Shown here one piece after another: positions 17,831 through 31,942 of a stretch of 64,000 nucleotides of DNA. The notes under the pieces are model-generated. The model did no database searches. It was not told the origin of the DNA and worked only from the letters and a program-made list of their open reading frames with translations. Every line of letters begins with the position of its first letter. Position 1 is the stretch's first letter. The stretch is from Macrostomum hystrix. Its lineage: Eukaryota > Platyhelminthes > Macrostomidae. Position numbers and translations under genes: made by a program. The stretch spans positions 806,001-870,000 of the forward strand of contig CATNEN010000039.1 in the NCBI GenBank assembly GCA_950097015.1. The letters are read 5' to 3'.

Positions 17831-18879
17831 AGAAGATTTCTCAATAAGTTGAAATCAATACGCCCAGATGTGTATATAAGGATATATATTTATTTGTTAT
17901 TTATATTCGATAGGATCGAACATGTAAGAGCCACCAGCACTTAGCAGACTCACAAGTTCGTATAGCATGGGGACAGCAGGGTTGAACAGGGAATACCTGA
18001 AGTTCTAGATTACAGAGCTACTCATAGCAGTAGTATATAGCGCAAATCAGTAGTATGTTAATAACAGTATTTCTCTCACAGACCGCTCAGCGGAGCGCAT
18101 AAATTTCATGCAGTGAAAAGGTGGCACTCTCCAGTTTTAGTCCAAGTGCCAGCGAGGGTTAGAACAAAAATAATAGGGAGAGTGAAGCGAGAAAAAGATA
18201 AGAGCGTCTGGCCAATCCGCTTTGCGAACTACTGGAGACCGAATAAAACTATTTTTATCCAGCCAACTGCAGACAAGCCAGCACAGTTAATTAATCATTC
18301 CGCACAATTAGTCAGCACAATAGCCGCTGCGACTATAGTATAACAAATCGAATGCATCCACAAAGCAAACAATGAGCAAAACAAAACTGAAGCAGGCCGC
18401 GCGCTAGAGACAAGACAGAGGGAGCACGGGCCGACTGATCTGCTTCTGGCAGAAGAATCAATCAATCAATCAATTTGAAAGTGACGCTTTGAATCTGTTG
18501 TTTAGTTGAGCCAGAATAAATAGGCCACGGATACTGCTAGCTACTGTATTTTAGGGCTCTAATTCTATACAAACACAATAACATGGCGGAGCGGAGGCGC
18601 GCAAGCTCCGAGCGACAGAAGAGTTGGTCGGCTTCAAGACGCTTTACAGTTGTGAGGCTGTGTGCAAACAACTGTAATTGATGTTCTCTAGTAACCACAG
18701 CTCCCGGCACAAACTTGGGATTAACAAAATGCCCCGGGTAAACTTTAGGAGCAACTAAACCTGCAGGCTGAGTTGTGACAAGCCTTGTCATCTAATTTGG
18801 AATGGGTACTACAGGACAATGACCGACCAACTCAAGCTGCCCCTGTGGTGAGCACTGCGGCAAGCCATCACGGCCCCTC
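17831..18879. other. Stretch between the retrotransposon and the kinase gene
   Basis: It holds a short (caat)n tract at about 18458-18475 and the presumed 3' UTR of the kinase. A 76-codon plus-strand frame (18113-18343) and an 84-codon minus-strand frame (18537-18791, LVTTQPAGLVAPKVYPGHFV) have no splice or family support. I call no gene here. Confidence 0.45.
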
Positions 18880-21800
18880 CTAGAGCGGCCGGCTCAGTCG
18901 ATCAATCACGGCCCGCCTGCGCTGGGCTGGCAGGGCAGGGGCCGCTTCAAGCAGATGGCGCGCCAGGCGGGCGACCAGCTCGCGCACAACCTCAGGCTGG
19001 GCTGCGTCCACCATCGTCAGCGCCATCGCCAGCTGGTCGACTGAGGAGGCGGCGGTGGCTGATGAGGACGCGGAAGAGCCCGAATGATGCTGGTACTGCT
19101 GCTGCTGCTGTTGCTGGATGCGGATGGCAGCGCGAGTCTGCGCAATGACGGGCAGCACCAGCTGCGACATGCTGGCCGAGTAGACGTCGCTCAGGTCACT
19201 TCCGGATTTGCCAACGGCTCCCGCGGCAGCCACCACCGAGTTGGATGCAGTGGCAGGGCCGAGGCCGCTGCTGCGGGAGGCCAGAATGCTGGCGGTGGGC
19301 TTCGGCGCCACCTTAGGAGGTGGCACCCGGTTGGCGACCGCAGAGGCATCGGCCGAGGCGGCTGCTGGCGGCGCCTCTTTGACGGTGCCGTCGCCGAATT
19401 TCCATTTGAAAGTGCCAGCCCTGTCGGCACCGCCCTCGTCGTCTATTAGCGCGTCCGCGTCGTCGTCGTCATCATCATCGTCGTCGTCGCGGTCGCCGCC
19501 CTGGGCCTTCCATGTCTTGAAGCGCTCAATGAGTTCAACAAGGTAGGCGGTCTTCTTGGCCCGCTTTATGAAGGGAAATTTCATCAGCTCCTTGGCGGTT
19601 GGGCGCTGGGGGTGCGAGAGGATGGGAAACTGGCTGTAATAACGGCTGTAGTACTGTCTGAAATACTGGCTGTAATAAAGGCTGTAGTACAGTCTGAAAT
19701 ACTGGCTGTAATAAAGGCTGTAGTACAGTCTGAAATACTGGCTGTAATAAAGGCTGTAGTACTATCTGTAATACTGGCTGTAATTTATGCTCAAATAATG
19801 GCTGTAATAACGGCTGTAGTACTGTCTGTAATACTGGCTGCAATGTATGCTCCAATACTGGCTGTAATAACGGCTGTAATAGCTGCAATACTGTCAAGAC
19901 AATGGCAAGGTGTCTCAGACAGGCAAATGAGAGAGTGAATTGGAGAAAGTGGCCTCACATTCTCGGGGTTCTTGTCCAGACAGGCGTTGACAAAGTCCTG
20001 AAAGGCTTTGGAGTAGTTGCCTGTGAGCTGCGGCGAGGGATTCTTGGGGATGAGGAACAGCACCCGCATGGGATGCAGCTCGGAGTTGGGCGGCTCGCCC
20101 TTTGCCAGCTCGATGGCGGTGATGCCCAGGGACCAGATGTCCGCCTTGGAGTCGTACTCGCTCTGCTTGATCACCTCCGGTGCCATCCAGAATGGCGTGC
20201 CCACGAAGGTCACCCGCTTGGAGGTGGTGTTGGTGAGCTGGCCGGCCACGCCAAAGTCGGCCAGCTTGACGTCGCCGCTATCGCTGAGCAGGATGTTGGC
20301 GGCCTTGATGTCGCGGTGCAGCTTCCTCTCTGAGTGCAGATAATCCAGGCCTTTGAGAATCTCGCGCAGGATGATGGCGATGTACTGCTCGTCTGGTAGG
20401 CCGGCCTTGATGAGGTCGAGCGCGGAGCCTCCGCCCAAGTACTCCATGATGATCCACAGCTTCGTGCCGCGCAGGTAGGAGCCGTAGTACCTGCGGAGTT
20501 ATTTAGGATTAAAGGCTCAATACTGGCTACTGCCCCGACTGTCACCAGTAGTCTGTGTGGAGCCAAAGTACTCGCAATAATTTGAGGGGGAATGCAATCA
20601 GGACCTCAGGATGTAGGAGAATGCAATCAGGACCTGAGGATGTAGGAGAATGCAATCAGGACCTGAGGATGTAGGAGAATGCAATCAGGACTTGAGGATG
20701 TAGGAGAATGCAATCAGGACCTGAGGATGTGGGAGAATGCAATCAGGACCTGAGGATGTGGGAGAATGCAATCAGAACCTCAGGATGTCGGAGAATGCAA
20801 TCAGAACCTCAGGATGTCGGAGAATGCAATCAGGACCTGAGGATGTGGGAGAATGCAATCAGGACTTGAGGATGTGGGAGAATGCAATCAGGACCTGAGG
20901 ATGTGGGAGAATGCAATCAGGACCTGAGGATGTCGGAGAATGCAATCAGGACCTCAGGATGTGGGAGAATGCAATCAGGACCTGAGGATGTGGGAGAATG
21001 CAATCAGAACCTGAGGATGTGGGAGAATGCAATCAGGACCTGAGGATGTGGGAGAATGCAATCAGGACCTGAGGATGTAGGAGAATGCAATCAGGACTTG
21101 AGGATGTGGGAGAATGCAATCAGAACCTGAGGATGTAGGAGAATGCAATCAGGACCTGAGGATGTAGGAGAATGCAATCAGGACCTCAGGATGTCGGAGA
21201 ATGCAATCAGAACCTCAGGATGTCGGAGAATGCAATCAGAACCTCAGGATATGGGAGAATGCAATCAGAACCTCAGGATGTCGGAGAATGCAATCAGAAC
21301 CTCAGGATGTCGGAGAATGCAATCAGAACCTCAGGATATGGGAGAATGCAATCAGAACCTCAGGATGTCGGAGAATGCAATCAGAACCTCAGGATGTCGG
21401 AGAATGCAATCAGAACCTCAGGATATGGGAGAATGCAATCAGAACCTCAGGATGTCGGAGAATGCAATCAGAACCTCAGGATGTGGGAGAATGCAATCAG
21501 GACTTAAGGATGTGGGAGAATGCAATCAGAACCTCAGGATGTAGGAGAATGCAATCAGGACCTGAGGATGTGGGAGAATGCAATCAGAACCTCAGGATAT
21601 GGGAGAATGCAATCAGAACCTCAGGATGTCGGAGAATGCAATCAGAACCTCAGGATATGGGAGAATGCAATCAGAACCTCAGGATGTCGGAGAATGCAAT
21701 CAGAACCTCAGGATGTAGGAGAATGCAATCAGAACCTCAGGATGTCGGAGAATGCAATCAGAACCTCAGGATGTGGGAGAATGCAATCAGAACCTCAGGA

Positions 21801-22330
21801 TATGGGAGAATGCAATCAGAACCTCAGGATGTCGGAGAATGCAATCAGAACCTCAGGATGTGGGAGAATGCAATCAGGACTTAAGGATGTGGGAGAATGC
21901 AATCAGAACCTCAGGATGTAGGAGAATGCAATCAGGACCTGAGGATGTGGGAGAATGCAATCAGGACCTCAGGATGTCGGAGAATGCAATCAGGACCTGA
22001 GGATGTAGGAGAATGCAATCAGGACCTGAGACTGCAGGAGTAAGGAACGCTTCAAAAAGCAAGTAAGGCAGCTAAGCAGTGGGGTGCTCACTTGGTGATG
22101 AAGGGAGAATCGCACTGGGAGAGCACGTTGATCTCCTGTTGAATGTCCTCGATCTCGTCTTCCTCCTCCTCCAGGTCGATGATCTTGATAGCCACGATCT
22201 CCTTGGTGCGCCGGTCGATGCCCTTGAAGACCTCGCCGAAGCTGCCCTTGCCGATCCGCTCCATCTTGTCGAAGATGGTCTCCGGGTCCGTGTTCTGCGC
22301 CCGGATGCTGAGCGGCATACCGGAAGGCAT
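18880..22330 (-). CDS. GckIII: GCK-III Ste20-family kinase (MST3/MST4/STK25 orthologue)
   Basis: Three exons, 22092-22330, 19959-20490 and 18880-19605, join in phase to 498 residues. Germinal-centre kinase III proteins act with MO25 and CCM3/striatin complexes in polarity, Golgi and junction control. Exon 1 has the glycine loop [10 protein letters not shown] and the lysine [10 protein letters not shown] (Lys 49). Exon 2 carries [11 protein letters not shown] (138-148), DFGVAG (158-163), the activation segment [11 protein letters not shown] and [15 protein letters not shown]. Exon 3 continues [33 protein letters not shown], and then a long tail with an Asp run, an Ala/Ser-rich linker, a Gln run and a helical C terminus ([20 protein letters not shown]), corresponding to the CCM3-binding end of human STK24/25. 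The donors are AA|GTGAGC and AAT|GTGAGG. The tail is about 60 residues longer than in vertebrates because of homopolymers. The start is the first in-frame ATG; M5 is an alternative. Confidence 0.95.
19630..19890. repeat. Minisatellite in kinase intron 2
   Basis: Related units such as aatactggctgtaataaagg and ctgtagtacagtctga repeat over about 260 of the 353 intron bases. On the gene strand each unit carries TTTATTACAG or CTACAG, which resemble acceptors. Confidence 0.9.
20590..22035. repeat. 29-bp minisatellite in kinase intron 1, about 50 copies
   Basis: The unit begins aatgcaatcaggacctgagg and ends atgtgggag. It fills about 90 percent of the 1.6-kb intron. Because 29 is not a multiple of three, all three frames stay open and give false ORFs up to 227 codons. 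On the gene strand each unit reads TCTCCCACATCCTCAG followed by GT, a good acceptor-like match. A 377-bp block (13 units) ending at 21544 recurs ending at 21921. Confidence 0.96.
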
Positions 22331-22510
22331 GGCGAGCAGCTGAAGCCTGTCCTCGGGTGCTGGCTTGTGCTTGTTTGAGCAGTGCGCTGAGTAATTTTTA
22401 ATATAGTCACTGTGAAAGCCAGGAGCCGCGTCTCACATAGCCAGCTGCAGTGCGGGCGGATTGCAGCGAAACTCATAAGAAAGGGATAAGCAATCTAGCG
22501 ACACTGATCC

Positions 22511-24019
22511 CACTAAGCTTCTCCCTAATTCACCTAGCTTCTCCCAAATTCACCTAGCTTCTCCCAAATTCACCTAGCTTCTCCCAAATTCACCTAGCTT
22601 CTCCCTAATTCACCTAGCTTCTCCCTAATTCACATAGCTTCTCCCTAATTCACCTAGCTTCTCCCTAACTCACCTAGCTTCTCCCTAATTCACCTAGCTT
22701 CTCCCTAATTCACATAGCTTCTCCCTAATTCACCTAGCTTCTCCCTAACTCACCTAGCTTCTCCCAAATTCACCTAGCTTCTCCCAAATTCACTTAGCTT
22801 CTCCCTAATTCACATAGCTTCTCCCTAATTCACTTAGCTTCTCCCTAATTCACCTAGCTTCTCCCTAATTCACATAGCTTCTCCCTAATTCACCTAGCTT
22901 CTCCCTAATTCACTTAGCTTCTCCCTAATTCACTTAGCTTCTCCCTAATTCACCTAGCTTCTCCCTAATTCACTTAGCTTCTCCCTAATTCACATAGCTT
23001 CTCCCTAATTCACTTAGCTTCTCCCTAATTCACCTAGCTTCTCCCTAATTCACCTAGCTTCTCCCTAATTCACATAGCTTCTCCCTAATTCACCTAGCTT
23101 CTCCCTAATTCACATAGCTTCTCCCTAATTCACTTAGCTTCTCCCTAATTCACCTAGCTTCTCCCTAATTCACCTAGCTTCTCCCTAATTCACATAGCTT
23201 CTCCCTAATTCACCTAGCTTCTCCCTAATTCACTTAGCTTCTCCCTAATTCACTTAGCTTCTCCCTAATTCACCTAGCTTCTCCCTAATTCACTTAGCTT
23301 CTCCCTAATTCACATAGCTTCTCCCTAATTCACTTAGCTTCTCCCTAATTCACCTAGCTTCTCCCTAATTCACCTAGCTTCTCCCTAATTCACATAGCTT
23401 CTTCCTAATTCACATAGCTTCTCCCTAATTCACCTAGCTTCTCCCTAATTCACATAGCTTCTCCCAAATTCACCTAGCTTCTCCCTAATTCACCTAGCTT
23501 CTCCCTAATTCACTTAGCTTCTCCCTAATTCACTTAGCTTCTCCCTAATTCACCTAGCTTCTCCCTAATTCACCTAGCTTCTCCCAAATTCACTTAGCTT
23601 CTCCCTAATTCACTTAGCTTCTCCCTAATTCACTTAGCTTCTCCCTAATTCACCTAGCTTCTCCCTAATTCACATAGCTTCTCCCTAATTCACTTAGCTT
23701 TTCCCAATTCACCTAGCTTCTCCCTAATTCACATAGCTTCTCCCTAATTCACCTAGCTTCTCCCTAATTCACATAGCTTCTCCCTAATTCACCTAGCTTC
23801 TCCCTAATTCACCTAGCTTCTCCCTAATTCACATAGCTTCTCCCTAATTCACCTAGCTTCTCCCTAATTCACCTAGCTTCTCCCTAATTCACCTAGCTTC
23901 TCCCTAATTCACATAGCTTCTCCCTAATTCACCTAGCTTCTCCCTAATTCACATAGCTTCTCCCTAATTCACTTAGCTTCTCCCCATCCCACTTAGTTTC
24001 TCCTTATTCAACTTAGCTT
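22511..24019. repeat. 20-bp minisatellite upstream of the kinase, about 75 copies
   Basis: The unit is ctagcttctccctaattcac, almost invariant apart from one three-state position before TAGCTT (C, A or T) and an occasional cctaa/ccaaa. Copies keep exact 20-bp spacing for over 1.1 kb, with a single 1-bp deletion at about 23703. A run of 12 variant states is duplicated 320 bp apart. It lies 5' of the kinase start codon, in the promoter region or a 5' UTR intron. Confidence 0.97.
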
Positions 24020-24435
24020 GTTTGCTAATGTCACAGCTTGAGACAAATGAGAATAAAAATAATAAAAAGACACAAGAGCAGGCTAAGAATGCGTTAGTCC
24101 GCAGGTGTTAAGATTCTCTAAGGTGTATTTTCGACCGATGCACCGATCATTGATGGGAATTCAGTTTGCGAACCAACTGAAACAGCAAGCTGAAACAGCG
24201 GAAACACTAGTGCTCAACTCACACGGAAAAGCTATTGGGAAATAAGCTGAGGCTACAAAGCTGGGATAAATGATTTCTAGAAGGAAATTCAGAATGGGAT
24301 TCAAGATTACATGTGCTGCAAATTAGGATACCATAGGGATCAATAGTGTGCTCTACAATAGCGGTTGGATTTAGATGCGGATGCTGTCAAAAACTGACAG
24401 AATTTGGTGATAAAACTGATTTCAAAAATAGAAAA

Positions 24436-24523
24436 TGAAGAAAATGTAATTCAAGTGTTGTCGCCTGCACTTGGCGCACTCGGGGGTCACCCAGTCAGAG
24501 GAATCATTGTCCTGATGCTCAAA
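24436..24523 (-). other. Probable 3' UTR exon of SOD1
   Basis: A strong acceptor (CCCTCTGCTTTCAG) precedes this segment on the minus strand, and a donor (AG|GTGGGA) lies 48 bp after the SOD1 stop, with a minisatellite between. The segment can be read as FEHQDNDSSDWVTPECAKCR, but a coding role would need a gene with no other visible exon, so I prefer UTR. Confidence 0.4.
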
Positions 24524-24635
24524 CTGAAAGCAGAGGGTGGGAGTTAGATTTAGCCGCCTCATTAACTGTCTCAAATAATTGCTGAGCCTGACAACTAGCG
24601 CATTATCCGTCTCTTCCCAGCACGTTATCCCATTC

Positions 24636-25030
24636 CATCCTGCCATCCCAGTCCCACTCCATCCCGCCATCCCAGTCCCATTCCATCCTGCCATCCCAGT
24701 CCCATTCCATCCTGCCATCCCAGTCCCACTCCATCCCGCCATCCCAGTCCCATTCCATCCTGCCATCCCAGTCCCACTCCATCCCGCCATCCCAGTCCCA
24801 TTCCATCCTGCCATCCCAGTCCCATTCCATCCTGCCATCCCAGTCCCATTCCATCCTGCCATCCCAGTCCCATTCCATCCTGCCATCCCAGTCCCATTCC
24901 ATCCCGCCATCCCAGTCCCATTCCATCCCGCCATCCCAGTCCCATTCCATCCCGCCATCCCAGTCCCATTCGATCCTGCCATCCCAGTCCCATTCCATCC
25001 CGCCATCCCACTCCAATCGCATCCCATTCC
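24636..25030. repeat. 24-bp minisatellite in the SOD1 3' UTR intron
   Basis: About 16 copies begin cagtcccattccatcctgcc and end atcc. The first bases of the intron on the gene strand (GTGGGAATGGGATGCGATTG) resemble the unit, so the array seems to have grown from the intron's 5' end. The unit length is a multiple of three, so both strands show long false ORFs. Confidence 0.95.
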
Positions 25031-25080
25031 CACCTGCAGAGTCTCGCAGCCAATCAGAGCCTGCAGGAGGAGCCGGCCAG

Positions 25081-25542
25081 TCAGTTCGGGCAGATGCCGA
25101 TGACGCCGCAGGCCAGGCGGCCGCCAGCATTGCCGGTGGTCTTGCTGAACTCGTGGCCGCCTCGGCCGAGGTCGTCAACGTCGGCGTGCACCACCAGGCT
25201 GCGGCCGATGATGGAGTTGGGGCCGCTTAGGCTGATGAGCTTGTCCGTGATGTCAACGGCGGCTTTGCCGGAGGCGTCGGCTTCAACATTGCCGAGATCG
25301 CCGACGTGGCGCTCGTCGTCCTCGGGAGCTCCGTGGGTGCGCTTGGCCGGGTTGAAGTGGGCGCCGGCGGAGATGCAGCCGTTGGTGTTGTCGCCGAACT
25401 CGTGCACGTGGAATCCGTGCTTGCCTGGAGCGAGGCCGTCGATGGCGCCGGAGACCCTCACAATGTCCCCGGCCTGTTCAAAGTGCACCGTGCCGGATAC
25501 TTTAGCGTCGCCTTTGAGCACGCAGACTGCTTTCAGAGACAT
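25081..25542 (-). CDS. SOD1: Cu/Zn superoxide dismutase, cytosolic type
   Basis: This intronless coding region of 153 residues converts superoxide to oxygen and hydrogen peroxide. It starts [17 protein letters not shown], with no signal peptide. The copper ligands His 45 and His 47 (HGFHVHEFG), the bridging His 62 ([12 protein letters not shown]), the zinc ligands His 70, His 79 and Asp 82 (ERHVGDLGN), and His 119 ([11 protein letters not shown]) are all present. So are the disulfide pair Cys 56 and Cys 145 and the substrate-guiding Arg 142 ([11 protein letters not shown]). The length matches the cytosolic family. The same frame stays open for about 200 codons upstream through a 24-bp array, but the homologous start is the Met at 25540-25542. 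A 3' UTR intron seems to begin at 25032 (CTGCAG|GTGGGA) and end at 24524 (CTTTCAG). Confidence 0.97.
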   Translation of the reverse strand: MSLKAVCVLKGDAKVSGTVHFEQAGDIVRVSGAIDGLAPGKHGFHVHEFGDNTNGCISAGAHFNPAKRTHGAPEDDERHVGDLGNVEADASGKAAVDITDKLISLSGPNSIIGRSLVVHADVDDLGRGGHEFSKTTGNAGGRLACGVIGICPN

Positions 25543-25644
25543 GACAGAAGCTCGATTGATGAGGCTGAGAAGCCAAGCTGGAGAGTTTGGGCTAGTTTTG
25601 GAGCCTGCGCTCAGCAAGACAATAACAGTTAACTGCACCCGACT

Positions 25645-26170
25645 CATCCCTGCCCTCGCCTGCCTTGTCATCCCTGCCCTCGCCTGCCTTCTCATCCCTG
25701 CCCTCGCCTGCCTTGTCATCCCTGCCCTCGCCTGCCTTCTCATCCCTGCCCTCGCCTGCCTTCTCATCCCTGCCCTCGCCTGCCTTCTCATCCCTGCCCT
25801 CGCCTGCCTTCTCATCCCTGCCCTCGCCTGCCTTGTCATCCCTGCCCTCGCCTGCCTTCTCATCCCTGCCCTCGCCTGCCTTGTCATCCCTGCCCTCGCC
25901 TGCCTTCTCATCCCTGCCCTCGCCTGCCTTCTCATCCCGGCCCTAGCCTGCCTTCTCACCCCTGCCATAGCCTTTCTTCTCACCCTTGCCATAGCCTTTC
26001 TTCTCACCCCTGCCATAGCCTTTCTTCTCACCCCTGCCATAGCCTTTCTTCTCACCCCTGCCATAGCCTTTCTTCTCACCCCTGCCATAGCCTTTCTTCT
26101 CACCCCTGCCATAGCCTGTCTTCTAACCCCTGCCATAGCCTGTCTTCTCATCCCTGACCTCGCCTGTTTT
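25645..26170. repeat. 24-bp minisatellite just upstream of SOD1
   Basis: About 21 copies fall into two subfamilies, ctgccctcgcctgccttctc and ctgccatagcctttcttctc, each followed by four more bases. They lie in separate blocks (proximal and distal to SOD1). The minus-strand frame in phase with SOD1 is open throughout and reads a GMRRQARA repeat. Confidence 0.95.
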
Positions 26171-27289
26171 TTATTCTGTCCTGCCGCATTAGCCCTTTAG
26201 TCCCTGTCTAAAAAAAGCAAATAATGAGCAAAAAGCAGCCAACACTTTCAATGAAAAGGGCTAGAAATGAAATTTAGCCTAGAAAGAAGACTGACCGATT
26301 GAATGTTAAAAATAAAATAGCAGAAAGAAGACAAAAGCCTAGAAAAGCTACTGTATTTGTGAATTAGTGAAAGTGGGAACACGATTCAAGCGCTCAGCTG
26401 ATTACCGGAGCGATTGGTGCGAAGCGGGCATAGCGAATGAGTTCAGAAAATGAAATCAAAGCAAAAACTTGTTCTCAGAAATAATTTATTTGATCAGATC
26501 TGATATGGCAGCATCTAAAAACTAACAGCTAAAGAGCGGCTTGGAGGCGCTAAGTGGCAGGATTTAGAAAGGAAACATAACGCATTGAATGAATTCTAAC
26601 AGAAGATTCTTAGAGCCAAACGGCTGCTTGGATGCGAAGCTCCTACTTTCAGTAGTCACGCTGCTATTTCCATTCAAGTTTAGAGAGCTTATTTTATTGC
26701 TTGCAGCAACCTTCACGCTCTACTGAAAGTAGGCAAGCTGTGGTGCGGAACTTTTGCGTATTGAAGAGAAAAAAATTCAGGCTAAATTTCGTAAACTGCG
26801 GCTATTGATACTGTAAGCAGTAATTCCAGCACCGGAACTATTATTATTGTTATTGTGCAAGCAAAGCCTAGCAGAACAGACTGCAATCGCAACCGGGAAG
26901 AGGTACATAGAATGGAGTAAAAAGATTCATAGTAACTATTCGCTATTTACCAAAGTTAGCCTACCTAAGCTGCTACATGGATATACATTGCCGAAAGGAT
27001 CAACTACTCGTAGAATCTGAAAATAAATATGGCTAGCATAATGGAAACGGAACAGTTTTATAATTCGGGCTGTGACTCAATGAGAACTAATCTTAAGCAG
27101 TGATAAAATAATGGAGTAACATTCCCGGCTAACAGACACACACGCCCAGTGACGAAGTGCTCAGGCTGAAGCTAAACTAAAAAACGGAGTTGCTTGAAAA
27201 AAATCAAAAGAAAGTGAACGAAAACGTAAGGGGAAAGGACATCGAGGTCTGTTCGAAAACTCGAGCTCCGGCGCATTCAATCTCGGACC
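26171..27289. other. Intergenic stretch between SOD1 and GPI
   Basis: No gene is supported here. It contains an inverted repeat with perfect 13-bp arms, ctactttcagtag (26643-26655) and ctactgaaagtag (26720-26732), separated by 64 bp. The right part would hold the GPI 3' UTR. Confidence 0.5.
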
Positions 27290-30775
<3,486 letters not shown>

Positions 30776-31406
30776 TGTTGTTGAAGAGTTATTTTTCTAA
30801 GTTAATTCAATGCTGGATATCAAACCTGACAGATGTGTGGGATACTCGGTAGATCTGGAAAATTGAAGTTTTTATGACATCAGGACTGTTTTTTGTATTG
30901 TAATATTTAAATATTAAAATATCTAGAAAAAAACTTTAAAAAGTGTTACATATCTAATACTAACACTATACTCAATGTCTAGATATTATATTCTGAAATT
31001 TTTAAGATTTAAATAAATCTCTATTTAGACAAATATATTTTCAGTTAGCTATATATAGCCAGATAGCATATAATTAAACTTAAAATTTCACTATAAGAAA
31101 TGTCCCAGCCTAGCCATCACTTTTTACATATCAGTAATTTAAGTATTTCAATAATTTTCTAATAAGTCTTGACATAAAGAAACAAGAACAGTATATATTT
31201 CTAATTGAAGCAAAAAAGTTTTCAAGATGTAACATTATTTGCCTCTCAATGAAAATTTAATTCAATGATACTCAATCAAAAAACTTTGCCTTATTGTAAC
31301 AAAAATGTTACAGGAACTAGTGCCCACCTAGCCCCTATTAGGAAAAATTCTTTTTTGTAGACATGTATATGGCATGTTTTCAAAATCTCAGGTTGTTCTG
31401 GTGCAC
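30776..31406. other. AT-rich stretch upstream of GPI
   Basis: This would hold the GPI promoter and 5' UTR. It is strongly AT-rich and has no open frame I can support. Confidence 0.5.
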
Positions 31407-31942
31407 AATGGCAAGGCTAGGCATGGCAAGGTAGAGGTGTGGGGCAAGGCTAGGCATGGCAAGGTAGAGGTGTGGGGCAAGGCTAAGCATGGCAAGGTAG
31501 AGGTGTGGGGCAAGGCTAGGCATGGCAAGGTAGAGGTGTGGGGCAAGGCTAGGCATGGCAAGGTAGAGGTGTGGAGCAAGGCTAGGCATGGCAAGGTAGA
31601 GGTGTGGGGCAAGGCTAAGCATGGCAAGGTAGAGGTGTGGGGCAAGGCTAAGCATGGCAAGGTAGAGGTGTGGGGCAAGGCTAGGCATGGCAAGGTAGAG
31701 GTGTGGGGCAAGGCTAAGCATGGCAAGGTAGAGGTGTGGGGCAAGGCTAGGCATGGCAAGGTAGAGGTGTGGGGCAAGGCTAGGCATGGCAAGGTAGAGG
31801 TGTGGGGCAAGGCTAAGCATGGCAAGGTAGAGGTGTGGGACAAGGCTAAGCATGGCAAGGTAGAGGTGTGGGGCAAGGCTAGGCATGGCAAGGTAAAGGT
31901 GTGGGGCAAGGCTAGGCATGGCAAGGTAGAGGTGTGGGGCAG
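31407..31942. repeat. 33-bp minisatellite, about 16 copies, intergenic
   Basis: The unit begins ggcaaggctaggcatggcaa and ends ggtagaggtgtgg; the copies differ mainly at tagg/taag. The unit is 11 codons long, so both strands carry long false ORFs (up to 234 codons). It lies in AT-rich DNA and not in a recognised intron. Confidence 0.95.

Noticed and set aside
18537-18791. 84-codon minus-strand frame as an upstream exon of the gene at 11.6-12.8 kb
   Set aside because: It falls within the likely kinase 3' UTR, and no acceptor-donor pair or phase link could be shown.
20590-22035. Plus-strand ORFs of up to 227 codons with NAIRTSG/MQSEPQD repeats
   Set aside because: A 29-bp array lacking stops yields all three frames; it lies in an intron of the opposite-strand kinase gene.
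22511-24019. CRISPR-like array
   Set aside because: Units are directly contiguous without unique spacers, and the host is clearly an animal nuclear genome.
24436-24523. Coding terminal exon reading FEHQDNDSSDWVTPECAKCR
   Set aside because: It is better explained as a 3' UTR exon of SOD1, since a donor follows the SOD1 stop and no other partner exon was found.
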